A model generated the notes under the pieces. It was not told where the DNA came from and ran no database searches. It saw only the letters and a program-made list of their open reading frames with translations. From NCBI RefSeq assembly GCF_003626595.1, contig NZ_RBAK01000004.1, positions 310,001 to 374,000 of the forward strand: DNA of 64,000 bases, given 5' to 3'. The DNA is from Micromonospora endolithica (GTDB lineage: Bacteria; Actinomycetota; Actinomycetes; Mycobacteriales; Micromonosporaceae). The number at the start of each line of letters is the position of its first letter. Position 1 is the first letter of the stretch. The translations under genes and the position numbers were made by a program. Of this stretch, positions 1 through 7,427 are shown in pieces.

Positions 1-897
1 GCCCTGCCCGCCCGCGTCGTCGTCACCGGGGCCACCGGCAAGCTCGGCCGTGCCGTGGTCGCCCACCTGCGCGACGAGGGTGTCGACGTGCTCGCGGTGG
101 ACCGTGCCGGTGGCCCCGATCCGCGCGCCGTGGGCGGCGAGTTCCTCCTCGTCGACCTCACCGACTACGGCCAGGTGGTGGAGGCGTTCACCGGGGGCAC
201 GGACGAGCACGCCGGCGGCATCGAGGCGGTCGTGCACCTGGCGGCGGTCCCGGCCCCCGGGCTGGTGTCCAACGCGGCCACGTTCGCGAACAACTCCGCC
301 GCGACGTACAACGTCTTCGCCGCGGCCAGGGCCGCCGGCATCAAGCGGGTCGTGTGGGCGTCGAGCGAGACCGTGCTCGGGCTGCCGTTCGACACGCCAC
401 CGCCGTACGCCCCGGTCGACGAGGAGTACGCGCCCCGGCCGGAGTCGACGTACTCGCTGAACAAGGCCCTGGAGGAGGAGATGGCGCGGCACTTCTGCCG
501 CTGGGACCCGGAACTGGTCATGGTGGGTCTGCGGTTCTCCAACGTCATGGACGTCGAGGACTACGCCACGTTCCCGTCGTTTCACGCCGACCCGCGGGCG
601 CGGCGGTGGAACCTCTGGGGCTACGTCGACGCCCGCGACGCGGCCCAGGCGGTCGAGCGGGCGCTCGCACACGACCGGCCCGGCGCCGACGTCTTCATCG
701 TCGCCAACGCCGACACCGTCATGACCAGGTCGAGCGCCAGCCTGATGGCCGAGGTCTATCCGGGCGTCGAGGTACGCGGCGAACTCGGCCGGCACGAGAC
801 GCTACTGAGTATCGGCAAGGCGCGGCGGGTGCTGGGCTACGAGCCCCGCCACTCGTGGCGCGACCACGTCGACCCTGCGCCGCTGGCACCGGAGTGA
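1..897 (+). CDS. NAD(P)-dependent epimerase/dehydratase family protein (5' end cut by window)
   Basis: The reading frame is open from base 1, so the true start lies outside the window and 298 codons are visible. The visible protein opens with VVVTGATGKLG, the Rossmann GxxGxxG motif of extended short-chain dehydrogenases. A YxxxK catalytic pair follows in STYSLNK at about residues 150-156, and LRFSNVMD resembles the conserved stretch after the active site. These features fit a soluble NAD(P)-dependent sugar epimerase, dehydratase or related reductase; the substrate cannot be read from sequence. The gene ends head-to-head (convergent) with the RNase H-like gene 47 bp away. Confidence 0.85.
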   Translation, partial: ALPARVVVTGATGKLGRAVVAHLRDEGVDVLAVDRAGGPDPRAVGGEFLLVDLTDYGQVVEAFTGGTDEHAGGIEAVVHLAAVPAPGLVSNAATFANNSAATYNVFAAARAAGIKRVVWASSETVLGLPFDTPPPYAPVDEEYAPRPESTYSLNKALEEEMARHFCRWDPELVMVGLRFSNVMDVEDYATFPSFHADPRARRWNLWGYVDARDAAQAVERALAHDRPGADVFIVANADTVMTRSSASLMAEVYPGVEVRGELGRHETLLSIGKARRVLGYEPRHSWRDHVDPAPLAPE

Positions 898-910
898 GCC
901 CGGTTCGTGG

Positions 911-930
911 GCACCCCCGCGGGCGGGTGC
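911..930. terminator. Short GC-rich hairpin between convergent genes
   Basis: GCACCC at 911-916 pairs with GGGTGC at 925-930 around an 8-base GC-rich loop. It sits between the stops of the epimerase gene and the RNase H-like gene, where a bidirectional terminator is expected. There is no T-tract. Confidence 0.4.
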
Positions 931-944
931 TCGCGGATCGGCGG

Positions 945-1802
945 TCAGCAGGTCGGGGCGGCGTGCCAGTCGCGGAGGAACGCCTCGACCAGGGCGTGCG
1001 CCCGGGGACGCAGGTCGAACGACTCCTCCCGTCGGCGACGGGCCATGTGCGACAGCCCGTCGGCGGCCTCGTTCAGCGCGTGGCCGCTGTGCCCCTTGAC
1101 GTGCGCGAAGACCAGGTCAGGGCGGTGGGCCACCTGCCCGGCGAGCCGGACCAGGGTGGGCTGGTCCGACCAGCGGCGCTGCCGCAGGCTGTAGCCCGGG
1201 GGCATCGCCCCCGTCTCGCCGGCCTGCCAGCGGTGCAGGTACCTCAGGGCGGACAGGCTGTCCAGCAGCACGGTCGTGCCCACCGGCATCTCGTCGTACG
1301 CGGTCAGCAGGAACTCGACCGCACGTAGCTCGTCGACGAGCACCCGGGAGGCGCCGGTCGGGTCCAGCCGGCCGGTTCCCCGGCCGCGCAGACCGTAGTG
1401 GCCGTCGCTGACCACGTACGCGATGCCGCCGGCACGGCCCTTCCAGCTGGCGTCGGTCGCGGCCACCAGCGGCGCGGACGTCCCCGCCCACCGGACCACT
1501 CGGCCGCGGCTCCGCTGCCGCCGGTCCGGGCGGGGCCCGCAACCGGACCCCTGCCGGGCGGGCCCGATGCGCCCGGCGTGCTCGGTGTGCTCCGCAGCCA
1601 GTAGCTCGGCGCTGTCGAGCAGGTCGGTCGCCGAGGTGAACTCGTCGTAGTGGGCGGCGGTGAGGGCCAGGCGGACGGCGTCGCCGACGCGGTGGCAGTC
1701 GCCGCAGCCGGTGTCGCGTGTGTAGCGGCGGAGGTCGAAGGCCTGGTCGTGCAGGGTCGGGGGGAGTTGGGCCAGGGCGCGGAGGAACTCATCGGGACGC
1801 AC
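945..1802 (-). CDS. RNase H-like domain protein with N-terminal extension
   Basis: 285 residues from a GTG start at 1802, chosen because GGAGG lies 4-5 bases upstream. The C-terminal half carries the RNase H acidic set: D117 (ATDASW), E158 (DELRAVE), D181 (LLDSLSAL) and D249 (NEAADGLS), with a His in VKGHSGH near 238 like the RNase HI catalytic His loop. The enzyme should cleave RNA in RNA-DNA hybrids or be a relative doing so. The first ~105 residues are not typical of RNase HI; they are helical and include a CGDC pair at 33-36 that could bind metal. Actinomycetes usually have housekeeping RNase H elsewhere, so this is probably an accessory paralogue. Specificity is unknown. Confidence 0.75.
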   Translation of the reverse strand: MRPDEFLRALAQLPPTLHDQAFDLRRYTRDTGCGDCHRVGDAVRLALTAAHYDEFTSATDLLDSAELLAAEHTEHAGRIGPARQGSGCGPRPDRRQRSRGRVVRWAGTSAPLVAATDASWKGRAGGIAYVVSDGHYGLRGRGTGRLDPTGASRVLVDELRAVEFLLTAYDEMPVGTTVLLDSLSALRYLHRWQAGETGAMPPGYSLRQRRWSDQPTLVRLAGQVAHRPDLVFAHVKGHSGHALNEAADGLSHMARRRREESFDLRPRAHALVEAFLRDWHAAPTC

Positions 1803-1897
1803 GACGCCTCCTGTGGCGTGTCATGAGGGATTCGCGACCGCGGTGCGCTGCCGGGGCGGGCTTGGTGTGACGCTGTCGATCTGATGGCGTGGATGAA

Positions 1898-2371
1898 TCA
1901 GTCGGGGAGGGTGAGAACCATCTGCAGCCCGCTGTCGGGGTGGTAGCTCCACGACGCGTGGTAGCCCGCCCAGTCGCCGCTCCGGCGTCCGTCCAGGGCA
2001 CGGGTGGGGCCCACCTCGGCCTTCACCGAGTCGGGCATGCCGAGCGCCGACCAGTAGCACTCCAGCGTCGAGTAGCCGAGGCCGATGCTCTCCTTGCCCT
2101 GGCCGCGCAGAGTGAGCGTCCTGCCCTCATCGCCCAGTTTCGCCCCGCCGGTGGACGTGCTCCGGCACCGCTCGTCGGCGACGACCAGCGGCGTCTTCGT
2201 CTCCTCGGCGGGCGTCGCCTGCCCGTCGCGGTCACGCGTCGCCGCGACGACCCCGACGACGGCCAGGACAACGGTGGCGGCGCCGACCGCGCCGGCCACC
2301 GCGAGGCCGCGCCGGTGATGTCCCGCAGAGGTCACTTCCGAATCGTTCGGTGAAGGGCCGTCGCAGGTCAT
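1898..2371 (-). CDS. Hypothetical membrane-anchored extracytoplasmic protein
   Basis: 157 residues from ATG 2371; an in-frame ATG at 2419 would add 16 residues and a GTG further in is also possible. None has a convincing ribosome-binding site. A single hydrophobic segment (about residues 22-43, rich in A/V/G) follows a short basic stretch HHRRG, so the protein is probably a type II membrane protein or uncleaved secreted protein. The rest is a soluble ~110-residue domain with two cysteines (ERCRST, TLECYW) that could form a disulfide outside the cell. I do not recognise the family. Confidence 0.6.
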   Translation of the reverse strand: MTCDGPSPNDSEVTSAGHHRRGLAVAGAVGAATVVLAVVGVVAATRDRDGQATPAEETKTPLVVADERCRSTSTGGAKLGDEGRTLTLRGQGKESIGLGYSTLECYWSALGMPDSVKAEVGPTRALDGRRSGDWAGYHASWSYHPDSGLQMVLTLPD

Positions 2372-2591
2372 GCCGCCAGACTCGCCAGAACTGTTCCCGC
2401 TACGGCAGCAGATCGCCATGCTGGCCGCCGGTGTCGGGGAGGTGACTGACGCGCGGCAGCAGCTGACGGCTCTCCTTCGTGACGCCAGCGCGATGCATGG
2501 CCCGCGTTCGTCGGCGGCAGCGGAGATCGAGGCGCTACTGGCCCATCTGGGCCGACTGGGCGACGGTGCAGGGGAGCGCGACCCGCGTTAG
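2370..2591 (+). CDS. Small helical hypothetical protein (doubtful)
   Basis: 73 codons from ATG 2370. The translated protein looks amphipathic and helical (repeated LxxL, ALLRDAS, EIEALLAHLGRL), with no recognised domain. Its ATG overlaps the ATG of the leftward gene (the four bases CATG at 2369-2372 serve both), and its 3' end overlaps the stop of the DUF262 gene by 4 bases. Such a tight fit makes it either a genuine small gene in a compact locus or a chance open frame. No clear ribosome-binding site is seen. Confidence 0.3.
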   Translation: MPPDSPELFPLRQQIAMLAAGVGEVTDARQQLTALLRDASAMHGPRSSAAAEIEALLAHLGRLGDGAGERDPR

Positions 2592-4636
2592 AGCTTCCTT
2601 GCGCCTCGTACGCCACGTTCGTTCATACCCGGCTCAACACCCGGCACGCTGCACCTGCCCGTGACCGGAAAGAGCCGTGCCGAGATCGCGCCTGCCGAGG
2701 GGAACTCGGCGCCGTATTCGTCGCTGCGGTGATTGCGGATCTCCTGAACGGTGAGGAATGCGCCCGACGCGAGTGCGGCGAACGCCGAGGTGATGTGTGC
2801 GGCGATGTCGCGGCGCTGTGGGCCGCGAGTGGACGGGAGCTGCTCCGGTAGGTGCCCGTGCTGGTCCTCTTCGGTCCGTTCGCGGACATCTGCCACCGCC
2901 GACGGGTCAATGCCCAGCAGGCTGATCAGCCGCTCCCGCATCAGCGCGCGCCGGCGATCGTAGAACGACAGGAAGTCGGAGAGTGGGGGAAGATCGCCGA
3001 GGTCATTACGGGCGAGGTATCCCGACAGGGCGCCCGGATCGGGGTGAGCGCGCCGAACCCAATCCGACGGCATGGCAGCCCGCTTGTCGACATTCTCCGT
3101 TCCCTCCAGGAGTTGGAGGTTGGCCAGCCGGTCGGCACGATCTAGGTAGACGGGGATGTCTTCCTCGGGAATGCCCGCGTTGCGCAGGCGGGCTGCCGTG
3201 AACCTGCTTCTCGGGTACACGTGGTCGACGTGGAACGCGTTGCGCACGTCGATGCCGGGGTAGAGCAACGCAAGCAGCGCGAAGGTCTTCGCTCCGCCAT
3301 ACTTCAGGTCCAACAGATCGTCCACTTCGAGCGGATCGAACCGGAGCGCCTTGCCCTGCCGGGCCATCTCTCGCTCGATCAAGGCGCGGGGAAAGCCGTT
3401 CCGGGCCTCAGCGTCCAGTGCCGCCCGCAGGCCGCCCAGCAGCGTGTCGAGGCCGCTGCCCCAGATGCCACCCTTGATAACCGATTGCAACAACCACCGT
3501 CGAACTTCGTTGCGGTCCGAGGCCTCGGCCGATCGCCGCAGGTAGCCCGTGTCGAGGCGCCGAAGGTGCGCATAGTGGGCGAGCGGGATGATCACGCTGC
3601 TGGCGGGCAGGGTAGCTGACGAGAAACCGAAGTCGCTGAGCATCTGGGCGGCCAGCCGTAGTGCCCGCTCGATGTCGTCCCAACCCTCTTCCATGGCGAG
3701 CATGGTGTGCCGGTCGAAGTTGTCGACCTTGAAGCGGATGTCACGCTTACCGAGCAGGACCAACCCACTCTTCAGAACGCTGTTCTTGTCGAAGTTGAAA
3801 CCCAGCCCCGTGCGGTTGAGGTCGTCGACCAGCGCGTGGATCTCCTCCCGCGCGTCGCGCTCCCGCCACTGCGACGTGGCGATGCTCAGCAGCAGGTCGC
3901 TGAAGGAGAGGGGGACCGCGCCGCTGTTGACCCGGATGAAGATGTTGAGCACCTTCTCCAGGCTCTGGTCCTCCTCCTCGAAGTAGTTGATCAGCGTCTG
4001 CCGCTTCACCACTTCGTAGAGCTTGAACAGCACTCGTCCGGCGGCGTTGGGCAGTTCGTGGCGAGCGGTGATGTCGAAGACCTGGTCGCCTTCGTTGACG
4101 TTTCTGATCTCCGACACCAGGAACCAGAATGTCCGTTCGTCACGGGCGCTGGCCTCCTCCGGGGTCAGGAACCGGAAGTGGTAAGCCAACTCGAGCTCGT
4201 CGTCGTCGCCCCGAGCGAGCAGATTTATGTAGAGCCGCTTCGTCGGGTAGGCAAGCGGGTTGTTGTACCGCATCCTCGGGATCCGCTCGGCGTGGGAGCC
4301 GCGCAGACCGATGTTGAGGGCGGTCAGGCGCTGCTGGCCGTCCAGGACAGCGGTCACATCTCTGCCACGCTCGACGTCCAGGGTGGGGCAATGTGGTGAG
4401 TTCTTAGCGTGGTAGGTCCGCACGAAGTCGTAGAAGGTGTAGGACTTGACCGTGTCCCCGTTCACCTTCCAGAACAGGAAAGAGCCGATCGGATAGCCAC
4501 GCATAAGGCTGTCGAAGAGCTTGCAGATCCGATCAGGTCCCCAGACGAACTCACGCTGGATGGCGGGAAGGACGTAGTCGTGCCGTGCCATCCGTTCGAG
4601 CGCGGCGGCAATCGTGATGGGTGCCTGGAACGGCAC
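2588..4636 (-). CDS. DUF262 and HNH (DUF1524-like) nuclease, GmrSD/SspE-type
   Basis: 682 residues from GTG 4636. The longer frame to 4780 is rejected because GGGGAGG (4641-4647) sits 4 bases before this GTG and the conserved domain starts right after it. The N-terminal DUF262 domain has the family pattern AIQREFVWG (about 24-32) and DGQQRLT (about 99-105), the nucleotide-binding/hydrolysing motif known from GmrS, SspE and BrxU proteins. The C-terminal part carries an HNH-like VDHVYPRS motif near residue 470 and NLQLLEGTENVDKRAAMP near 505-522, typical of DUF1524/HNH partners. Family knowledge says such proteins restrict phage DNA with modified bases or phosphorothioates. Here there is no adjacent modification gene, so an autonomous type IV-like restriction role is an inference. 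Confidence 0.85.
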   Translation of the reverse strand: MPFQAPITIAAALERMARHDYVLPAIQREFVWGPDRICKLFDSLMRGYPIGSFLFWKVNGDTVKSYTFYDFVRTYHAKNSPHCPTLDVERGRDVTAVLDGQQRLTALNIGLRGSHAERIPRMRYNNPLAYPTKRLYINLLARGDDDELELAYHFRFLTPEEASARDERTFWFLVSEIRNVNEGDQVFDITARHELPNAAGRVLFKLYEVVKRQTLINYFEEEDQSLEKVLNIFIRVNSGAVPLSFSDLLLSIATSQWRERDAREEIHALVDDLNRTGLGFNFDKNSVLKSGLVLLGKRDIRFKVDNFDRHTMLAMEEGWDDIERALRLAAQMLSDFGFSSATLPASSVIIPLAHYAHLRRLDTGYLRRSAEASDRNEVRRWLLQSVIKGGIWGSGLDTLLGGLRAALDAEARNGFPRALIEREMARQGKALRFDPLEVDDLLDLKYGGAKTFALLALLYPGIDVRNAFHVDHVYPRSRFTAARLRNAGIPEEDIPVYLDRADRLANLQLLEGTENVDKRAAMPSDWVRRAHPDPGALSGYLARNDLGDLPPLSDFLSFYDRRRALMRERLISLLGIDPSAVADVRERTEEDQHGHLPEQLPSTRGPQRRDIAAHITSAFAALASGAFLTVQEIRNHRSDEYGAEFPSAGAISARLFPVTGRCSVPGVEPGMNERGVRGARKL

Positions 4637-4694
4637 AGAGCCTCCCCGTGATCTGGACGATGGTTGCGCCGGGTGGGGGAACACCTGCGGGCGA

Positions 4695-5093
4695 TCAGTA
4701 TGGATGCCTGGTAGCCGAACGCGTGACCCCCACCGCGCCAGAGTTGTGCTGCTCGACGCTCCGGGCGGCCAGGAGCGCACCGACTACCAGGTAGGTGATC
4801 CAGGTGAGCGGCATGGTCGCGAAGCCCACCATCACGAAGATGAGGAGGAAGTTCACCCAGAACAGTGCCCAGAACGACACCATCAGGATCACGCCCGTGG
4901 CGACGCGGCCCGCATAGATGTTGCCCACGCCGAACAGACCGAGGACCAGTTCCAGCGCGACTGCAGCGCCGGCTGACTTCTGCGGGACCACCGCTACCGG
5001 CGTGGGGTAGTACGCGGGCACGGCATTGGTGGCGGAGACGGGCAGGTGCTGTTGACCGGCATGCCACTGCTGCGACGAGTCGTGATAGGTCAC
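4695..5093 (-). CDS. TM2-like small membrane protein
   Basis: 132 residues from GTG 5093. The N-terminal 35 residues are polar and rich in Q, H, Y and P. Then comes a TM2-like unit: KSAG followed by a helix with GLFGVGNIYAG, a short turn, and a second helix (VILMVSFWALFWVNFLLIFV), plus a third hydrophobic segment near 100-115. TM2 proteins are small integral membrane proteins of mostly unknown role. It is co-directional with the DUF262 nuclease 58 bp downstream and could be co-transcribed; whether they work together is unknown. Confidence 0.7.
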   Translation of the reverse strand: MTYHDSSQQWHAGQQHLPVSATNAVPAYYPTPVAVVPQKSAGAAVALELVLGLFGVGNIYAGRVATGVILMVSFWALFWVNFLLIFVMVGFATMPLTWITYLVVGALLAARSVEQHNSGAVGVTRSATRHPY

Positions 5094-5197
5094 GAGATAA
5101 AGTCTCGTGCTGTCGATCGCAGATCGTCACCCTCCGATCGGTCCCGTCGACGAGACTGGAAGGCGATCTTGCCGGTCCGCTTGGAGGGCGGGTACTG

Positions 5198-5416
5198 CTA
5201 CGAGTGCGCGTTGTCTGGGCGGATGTGGTCGGCCCTGATCCCAGTGGTAAAGGCTCTCCATGCCTTCGGCCCGAAGAGCAACGCCGGCCCGCCGCTGTGC
5301 TTGGAGTCGCGGACGGCGATGACGCCGGGGAGGTTGTCGGCGACCTCGACGCACGCGCCGCCGTTGTCGCCGCTGCGGGTGCTCTTGCGCCAGATGGCGC
5401 CGGTCAGGTCAGTCAT
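5198..5416 (-). CDS. DUF397 domain protein
   Basis: 72 residues. It shows the complete DUF397 pattern: IWRKSTRSGDNGGACVEVA, then IAVRDSK, then FGPKAWRAF. In Streptomyces and relatives these small proteins are encoded immediately after XRE/DUF5753 regulators (the WhiJ-type pairs) and are thought to modulate or oppose the regulator. That arrangement is present here: the ATG at 5416 overlaps the end of the upstream regulator gene by 8 bases, with GGGGA before it, so the two are translationally coupled. Confidence 0.9.
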   Translation of the reverse strand: MTDLTGAIWRKSTRSGDNGGACVEVADNLPGVIAVRDSKHSGGPALLFGPKAWRAFTTGIRADHIRPDNAHS

Positions 5417-6296
5417 GCCGCATCTCCCCGGTGATCTTTTTGATCAAGTCCTTTGATTCTGCCTCGCCAAGCGCGAGTGCATCCAGACCCTTCCAGACCC
5501 GTTCGTACGCGGCCAGTTCACCGGGCTTGTCGAGGTAGAGAGCCCCAGTCAGCGATTCGCTGTAGACGATGGACGGTTCGGGTGCCTCGCGACCACCCTT
5601 GGTGGCTGGGAAATCGAGAATCATGAAGGTGCCGGCGACCGCTCCGGGCTGAGGGCCTGCGGCGAGCGGCAGCACCCGGACGAAGACATTTGGCAGCTCT
5701 GTCAGCTTCATGAGGTGGTTGAGCTGTGAGGTCATGACGCTCGGCCCGCCGACGCTTCGCCGGAGCACCGCCTCGGACAGCACCGACTCCAACCTGGGAG
5801 CAGCCGGTAACCGTCGGGTGAGCAGGGCCTGCCGTTGTAACCGCACCTCCACGGCGCGCTCCCGCTCTTCGTCGCTCAGCGTCCGACCGAGGCGGTAGAG
5901 CGCGTCGGCGTACTCCCTGGTCTGCAGGATGCCGGGGATCAGCGACTCGTCGTAACCCCGGAGACGGGAAGCGGCGGACTCCAGGCCCACGTACAGCTCG
6001 AACCAGCTCGGCACCGCGTCCCCGTACGCGTGCCACCACCCCTTGGACTTCGTCTCCGCGGCCAGCCCCCGCATCGCCTCGGTCATCTCCGCCGACACGT
6101 GGTACAGCTCGCACATCGCCTTGACGTCGAGCACCCGTACCGGCCCCGTGCCGGACTCGATCCGCCAGATCTTCTGCCGGCTGTATTCGAGCGCCTCGGC
6201 GGCGGCGTCCAGCGTCACCCCCGCCTCGGTGCGGAACTGGCGCAGCAGCCGGCCGAGCTGCCGGCGCGGCACGGTCGATCCGACGTCCTCAGTCAC
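5409..6296 (-). CDS. XRE-family regulator with DUF5753 domain (WhiJ-like)
   Basis: 295 residues from GTG 6296, selected over an upstream TTG (6317) because AAGGAG lies 6 bases before the GTG. An N-terminal helix-turn-helix (LGRLLRQFRTEAGVTLDAAAEALEYSRQKIWRIESG) is followed by a ~190-residue DUF5753 domain with the usual landmarks (SLIPGILQTREYADAL; YSESLTGALYLD). WhiJ-type proteins are DNA-binding regulators that act with a partner DUF397 protein in developmental control; ligand and target genes here are unknown. The gene overlaps the DUF397 gene and is divergent from the DivIVA-like gene across 265 bp that must hold both promoters. Confidence 0.9.
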   Translation of the reverse strand: MTEDVGSTVPRRQLGRLLRQFRTEAGVTLDAAAEALEYSRQKIWRIESGTGPVRVLDVKAMCELYHVSAEMTEAMRGLAAETKSKGWWHAYGDAVPSWFELYVGLESAASRLRGYDESLIPGILQTREYADALYRLGRTLSDEERERAVEVRLQRQALLTRRLPAAPRLESVLSEAVLRRSVGGPSVMTSQLNHLMKLTELPNVFVRVLPLAAGPQPGAVAGTFMILDFPATKGGREAPEPSIVYSESLTGALYLDKPGELAAYERVWKGLDALALGEAESKDLIKKITGEMRHD

Positions 6297-6488
6297 CTGA
6301 GCACTCCTTGATTCCAATTCGCAACACTGCGTGACGTAGTCATGTAACAGCTACTCGTGAAGACAAAGAAAGTCAATGCATGTCACAAGAATTCTGCCGT
6401 GGAACGTTGCGCTTCGACTTCGGACCGTCACAGGATGACCACGAAGCCCTGGTGCTGCAGCGCTGATCGGAGGCTGCGGTGGCAGGGC

Positions 6489-6532
6489 GGGGTGGGACCG
6501 CCCGTGCGGGGAGGGCGGCGTGGTCCCACCCC
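6489..6532 (+). promoter_or_regulatory. Perfect 11-bp inverted repeat in the leader of the DivIVA-like gene
   Basis: GGGGTGGGACC at 6489-6499 is the exact reverse complement of GGTCCCACCCC at 6522-6532, with a GC-rich loop that can pair further (CGCCC/GGGCG). It ends 13 bases before the ribosome-binding site of the next gene. As RNA it would form a very stable hairpin, so it may be a leader terminator/attenuator or a regulator binding site. No T-tract follows. Confidence 0.4.
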
Positions 6533-6561
6533 TTCCATTCCGAAAGAGAGGCAGACGGCCG

Positions 6562-6843
6562 ATGAGAAACCAGCGCCCGACGTACCGGGGTGCGGTGTCC
6601 GCGTACACCAGTCTGTTGCCGTGGCAGGTGCGCGAGCGCCGCTTCAAGGCGGCCGGGCTCGGACGTCGCGGCCTGGAACCGGCCGACGTGTACGCCTTCC
6701 TCGACCGGGTCGCCGGCGACATGGCGGCCGTCTACGCCGCCCTGGCCGCGAGCCGCCGGGAGACCGCCGCCATCACACTCGCACTGCGCCGCCGGCAGTC
6801 CGACCAGGACCGCGCCCGCGACGATCGGGGCCCGGCGGCATGA
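6562..6843 (+). CDS. Small DivIVA-domain-like protein
   Basis: 93 residues from ATG 6562, with GAGAGG about 10 bases upstream; a frame extending to 6520 would run into the hairpin and is rejected. The core LPWQVRERRFKAAGLGRRGLEPADVYAFLDRVAGDM resembles the first coiled-coil segment of DivIVA/Wag31 proteins, where RRG(L/Y)xxxxVxxFLdrv is conserved. True DivIVA proteins are longer and mark cell poles; this short version has only one segment and probably acts differently. The stop overlaps the next start (ATGA), so the two small genes are coupled. Confidence 0.65.
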   Translation: MRNQRPTYRGAVSAYTSLLPWQVRERRFKAAGLGRRGLEPADVYAFLDRVAGDMAAVYAALAASRRETAAITLALRRRQSDQDRARDDRGPAA

Positions 6844-7091
6844 CCGGACGATACGTCATCCACCTGCCGGTCGTCGCCGCCGACCTGCCCGCCGCGCAGC
6901 GCCTGGCCCGGGTGGTCGGCCGCTGGGCGCTGGTGCTGCCGCAGACCGACCCGGGGGAGACCACCGTCTCGGCCGAGGACGAGCAGAACGTACGCCATCG
7001 GGTCTTCTGCGACCTGCGGATGCCCGGCGGCCGGCGCTGCCTGCTCCGCGCCGACCACGACGGTGCCTGCGCCCGCCGCCTACGCCGTTGA
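6840..7091 (+). CDS. Small hypothetical protein coupled to DivIVA-like gene
   Basis: 83 residues from ATG 6840, sharing the ATGA overlap with the gene before it. The protein starts MTGRYVIHLPVVAADLPAAQ and has a C-terminal half with two cysteines (VFCDLRMPGGRRCLLRADHDGAC) plus a final Cys and a His, a pattern that could bind a metal. No family is recognised. The strict coupling indicates that it works with, or is made in fixed ratio to, the DivIVA-like protein. Confidence 0.55.
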   Translation: MTGRYVIHLPVVAADLPAAQRLARVVGRWALVLPQTDPGETTVSAEDEQNVRHRVFCDLRMPGGRRCLLRADHDGACARRLRR

Positions 7092-7192
7092 ATGCGGTGT
7101 GGACGAGCCTGTGACCGAGGCGTAGGAGGCGACGTCCAAGCAGCGGTGGCCCGGTTCCGCTCACCCACCTGTCCAGGTGGACCGTCGCTCGC

Positions 7193-7423
7193 TCAACCGG
7201 CGAACATCGCTCTTGTCGGGAACTCACCGCTCGACCGCCACATCTTGACGATCTTCGCTGTGATCACGCTGGCGGCCCCGTCGAAGTCGCCTTCCTCGGC
7301 ACGCGCCTCCAGGGTGTGGGGATCAATGATGAGGACGCGGTCGAACCTGTCCTCAAAGCCGAAGGCGTAGCGGACCTCGTCTGCGGCACTGTCGAGCCGC
7401 CGCGCGGTGACCATCATTCCCAC
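7193..7423 (-). CDS. Probable immunity protein of the type VII effector cassette
   Basis: 76 residues from GTG 7423, with GGAGG (7432-7436) 8 bases upstream, lying inside the end of the toxin gene. The protein is small, soluble and mixed alpha/beta (VRYAFGFEDRFDRVLIIDPHTLEARAEEGDFDGA). It has no signal peptide or membrane segment, as expected for a cytoplasmic immunity protein. Assignment rests on position: it is the last gene of the cassette, 4 bp after the stop of the toxin-like gene. No immunity family was recognised. Confidence 0.55.
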   Translation of the reverse strand: MGMMVTARRLDSAADEVRYAFGFEDRFDRVLIIDPHTLEARAEEGDFDGAASVITAKIVKMWRSSGEFPTRAMFAG

Positions 7424-7427
7424 AGCA

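Noticed and set aside
5101..5157. AGTCTCGT and ACGAGACT as an inverted repeat (possible attachment site or transposon end)
   Set aside because: Only 8 bases long, about 40 bases apart, and no integrase or transposase gene is nearby.
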